A stretch of 52,973 bases of DNA from NCBI GenBank assembly GCA_036839975.1, contig DAISVU010000009.1, positions 1 through 52,973 of the forward strand, read 5' to 3'. The stretch's first letter is position 1. Each line of letters opens with the position of its first letter. Under the pieces are notes generated by a model. The model searched no databases. It was not told where the DNA came from and was given only the letters and a program-made list of their open reading frames with translations. Of the stretch, positions 50,607-52,973 are shown piece after piece. Both the position numbers and the translations under genes were made by a program. This DNA comes from RGIG7111 sp036839975 (GTDB lineage Bacteria > Bacillota > Clostridia > Peptostreptococcales > Anaerovoracaceae).

Positions 50607-52679
50607 CTATATGGTGATACCTGAGTCATAAAAAAAGTTTTTTTCAATTTTTTCTCTCAGCAGCTTATTGCTTTCCAATCTGAGCTCAGGATCTTCATCA
50701 AGTATCCTGTTAACATCATGACACACCTTGTTAAAAATCTTAATATGTTTTATGAGATCCGCCATATGAAGATCCGGAACGCCATGCTGTCGCATCCCGA
50801 AAAATTCACCGGGACCTCTAATCTTCAGATCTTCTTCCGCGATGTAAAAGCCGTCATTCGATCCTGTGAGTATTTCAATACGTTTTTTCGCAATCTCGGA
50901 ACCTCCGGCATTGACAAGGAAACAATAAGAGCGATGTTTTCCTCTTCCGATCCTTCCTCTTAGCTGATGGAGCTGCGCAAGTCCGAAACGCTCGGCATTC
51001 TCTATGACCATGACTGTGGCGTTTGGAACGTCAATTCCGACTTCTATAACGACCGTTGCGACCAAAACATCTATAAGTCCCGAGTAAAAAGCTTCCATTA
51101 CGCGGTCCTTTTCAGTCTGCTTCATTTCACTGTGGATCAATCCTATGCGTTTTCCCTTAAATATTTTTTTTATTCCGGCATATATTCCCTCTGCAGACAG
51201 TGCTTCAACTTCATCAGATTCTCTTATAAGAGGCGCCACTACATAGGCTTGTCTTCCTTCATCAATTTGTCTTTCCACAAAATCATATACTTTTCGCCGC
51301 TCTTTTTTATCTGCCGATACAGAATACGTTTTTATTTTTTTTCTGCCCGGAGGAAGCTCATCTATTACAGAAATATCCATATCTCCGTATATAACCACCG
51401 CAAGTGTCCTTGGTATAGGTGTAGCCGTCATTACAATAACATGCGGCGATTTACCTTTTCCCCTTAAGATGTTTCTTTGACTCACACCGAACCTGTGCTG
51501 CTCATCTGTTATCACAAGTGCCAGATCTTTAAAATCAACATCTGGTTGGATTATTGCATGTGTTCCGACAATTATATCTATAGTTCCGTCCTTTATTCCT
51601 CCAAGTACCTCTCTGCGTTCGGAGCTCTTAAGAGAACCTGTGAGAAGAGCTGCAGTTATATCGAATTTAGAAAAATGTTCTTTCAGGAATTCAAAATGTT
51701 GTTTGGCAAGTATCTCAGTAGGCGCCATCAAGGCTCCCTGATATCCGGATCTTACCGTTTTATAAAGAGCCGCCTCTGCAACGGTGGTTTTTCCGGAACC
51801 AACGTTTCCCTGTACAAGTCTATTCATCACTTTGCCAGAAAGCAGGTCTTCATCTATTTCTCTTACAACACGCATTTGGGCTTTGGTAAGCTCATACTGT
51901 AAAGTGTTTGTATATTCATTCATGCATACATCGGCATTCATTCTGTACATGCTTTTGGTGATCTCATTTTCACGTTTCGCAAGCATTATCCCCATCTGCA
52001 TTATAAAAAATTCATCATAAATCAGACGTTTTCTGGCCGCCTTAAGACTCTCCGCATCACAGGGAAAATGAATATTGGAAAACGCATAATTTATCCCGCA
52101 TAAGTTGTTCGACTTCAGCAGCTTTTCAGGTAAGTACTCTTTTATGTAATATTTACTTTCTCCTACTATCTGTTTGTGCCATTTCCTCATCTCACGCTGT
52201 GATATTCCTTCAGTGATATGATATACAGGCAGTATGCCGCAAATACTTTCCGCACTGCTTTCAGCAAACTCAGGATGTACCATACGTAGCACACCATCAT
52301 TTTCAGTTACTTTGCCATAAAAAACATATATTTTACCCCTATCTATATTTTTGATTATAAATTTTGCATTAAAAAAAATTATCTCAAGCAGACCTCTTTT
52401 CTCTTCTGTATCATCGGATGTATCTGACACTACAAGGTGCATCATCTGATTTTTGCCATATGCACTTCTCCCGGTTGTCTTTATTTTAACTTTTGCTTTG
52501 ACAAGAGCATAATCGCCTTCCCTAAGGTCTATGATTTTTCTGACTGTTCTTCTGTCCTGATATTCCCTGGGGTAAAAATGTACGAGGTCTTCTATCGTGT
52601 TGATACCTAATCTTCTGAGTGCCTGTTCTTTTTTTTCGCCGACGCCTTTTAAGGAAATGACTGAACTGTTCATATCCAT
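50607..52679 (-). CDS. recG: ATP-dependent DNA helicase RecG
   Basis: RecG of 690 residues reverses stalled replication forks. An N-terminal wedge/OB domain (VSLKGVGEKKEQALRRLGI; ALVKAKV) is followed by helicase domains with Walker A VQGNVGSGKTTVAEAAL near residue 290, the DEQHRFG box, VMTATPIPRTLAVVIYGDM, VIEVGIDVPNATVMVIENAERFGLAQLHQLRGRIGRG and the C-terminal TRG region. Length is family-typical. GGGGACAGGACAA stands before the ATG; a second in-frame ATG lies two codons in. Its promoter is probably upstream of the terminator at 52715. Confidence 0.97.
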   Translation of the reverse strand: MDMNSSVISLKGVGEKKEQALRRLGINTIEDLVHFYPREYQDRRTVRKIIDLREGDYALVKAKVKIKTTGRSAYGKNQMMHLVVSDTSDDTEEKRGLLEIIFFNAKFIIKNIDRGKIYVFYGKVTENDGVLRMVHPEFAESSAESICGILPVYHITEGISQREMRKWHKQIVGESKYYIKEYLPEKLLKSNNLCGINYAFSNIHFPCDAESLKAARKRLIYDEFFIMQMGIMLAKRENEITKSMYRMNADVCMNEYTNTLQYELTKAQMRVVREIDEDLLSGKVMNRLVQGNVGSGKTTVAEAALYKTVRSGYQGALMAPTEILAKQHFEFLKEHFSKFDITAALLTGSLKSSERREVLGGIKDGTIDIIVGTHAIIQPDVDFKDLALVITDEQHRFGVSQRNILRGKGKSPHVIVMTATPIPRTLAVVIYGDMDISVIDELPPGRKKIKTYSVSADKKERRKVYDFVERQIDEGRQAYVVAPLIRESDEVEALSAEGIYAGIKKIFKGKRIGLIHSEMKQTEKDRVMEAFYSGLIDVLVATVVIEVGIDVPNATVMVIENAERFGLAQLHQLRGRIGRGKHRSYCFLVNAGGSEIAKKRIEILTGSNDGFYIAEEDLKIRGPGEFFGMRQHGVPDLHMADLIKHIKIFNKVCHDVNRILDEDPELRLESNKLLREKIEKNFFYDSGITI

Positions 52680-52714
52680 TTGTCCTGTCCCCTTGATATT
52701 CTGTTTGCGAAATC

Positions 52715-52761
52715 AATAAAACAACATTGCCTGCCGGTTAAAATAAATTCGACAGGCAATG
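52715..52761 (-). terminator. Terminator or attenuator upstream of recG
   Basis: CATTGCCTG (52725-52733) and CAGGCAATG (52753-52761) form a 9-bp stem, extended after one mismatch by two more pairs. On the minus strand it runs into TTGTTTTATT. It would end a transcript coming from the right and lies 36 bases before the recG start. Confidence 0.65.
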
Positions 52762-52973
52762 CGCTTAAATTATTTGACCTTTGCCATTTTTGTCTTGTGA
52801 CATTTTGAAAATGTATTATGTTGCAGATCCTTTTATACGTTCTCATTTTTAAAATAAATGTTTTTTATTTTATTTAAATATAATACACGCAGCATGTGAG
52901 ATGTAATTTTCCGTTTATTTTGCTTTTTCAGAAATGCATTAATCTATATAGCCTTTTAGTATTTTATACTATT
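52762..52973. other. AT-rich region upstream of recG, no clear gene
   Basis: I see no supported protein-coding gene here. On the minus strand a TATTAT at 52880-52885, about 120-150 bases before the terminator at 52715-52761, could start a short leader or small RNA. A 58-codon frame from 52846 to 52670 lacks a ribosome binding site and runs into recG, so I do not call it. The region is AT-rich with poly-A and poly-T runs. Confidence 0.4.

Noticed and set aside
52670..52846. 58-codon minus-strand frame before recG
   Set aside because: No ribosome binding site, crosses the terminator hairpin and runs into the recG start out of frame.
1..52973. CRISPR arrays, toxin-antitoxin pairs, prophage or defence systems
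   Set aside because: I looked for regularly spaced repeats, cas-like or restriction-like proteins and phage structural genes and saw none; the window is almost entirely core housekeeping genes.

Overview
The window looks like a core-genome stretch of a moderately AT-rich Gram-positive anaerobe, most likely a member of the Clostridia (Bacillota). The reasons are strong GGAGG-type ribosome binding sites, TTGAAA/TATAAT promoters, a Gram-positive LexA operator, and typical Firmicute genes (IreB, YlbF, RNase J, HemZ, TmcAL, a single bifunctional Rel, a fused SecDF, endonuclease-type MutL). I cannot place it to genus from sequence alone. Almost all of the DNA is coding. I see no CRISPR array, prophage or intact insertion sequence.

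Layout. 1-4805 (+): a flavin reductase-like protein, alaS, the small regulator IreB, ruvX and an FMN reductase. 4806-5011 is a gap between convergent genes that holds a 17-bp perfect inverted repeat. 5012-15331 (-): a DNA-repair cluster read right to left, mutS, a PPC-domain protein, mutL, miaA, a tyrosine recombinase, a YnbB-like PLP enzyme, a TVP38 membrane protein, a small membrane protein, and a YneA-like LysM protein. That last gene has two LexA boxes in its promoter region but is broken by a one-base frameshift. 15417-21851 (-): nusB, a TsaD paralogue, xseA, xseB, ispA, dxs and tlyA, a tightly overlapping operon with an extended -10 promoter in front of nusB. 21930-26307 (-): mltG, an O-methyltransferase, a U32 peptidase and a CNNM/CBS membrane protein. 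26378-29921 (-): rnj, ylbF, a short M24 peptidase and efp. 29962-44199 (-): a long translation, stringent-response and secretion run, yajC, secDF, rel, an MBL hydrolase, hemZ, hisS, aspS, nadD, yqeK, rsfS and leuS, headed by a tRNA-Leu(CAA) gene with its own promoter. 44680-52679 (-): recG, rsmD, a secreted 3D-domain protein, coaD, a coiled-coil protein, tmcAL and ackA.

Functional themes are mismatch repair and SOS response, isoprenoid precursor supply, tRNA charging and modification (four aminoacyl-tRNA synthetases, miaA, tmcAL, U32), ribosome maturation (rsfS, tlyA, rsmD), stringent response and Sec export. TmcAL, which consumes acetate, sits directly upstream of acetate kinase. The most unusual points are the frameshifted SOS gene with paired LexA boxes, the recombinase in the place where hfq usually lies between miaA and ynbB, the palindrome that overlaps a tiny reading frame with a strong Shine-Dalgarno, and several strong hairpins that lack a U-tract. 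I did not find convincing evidence of a wholly new multi-gene system.
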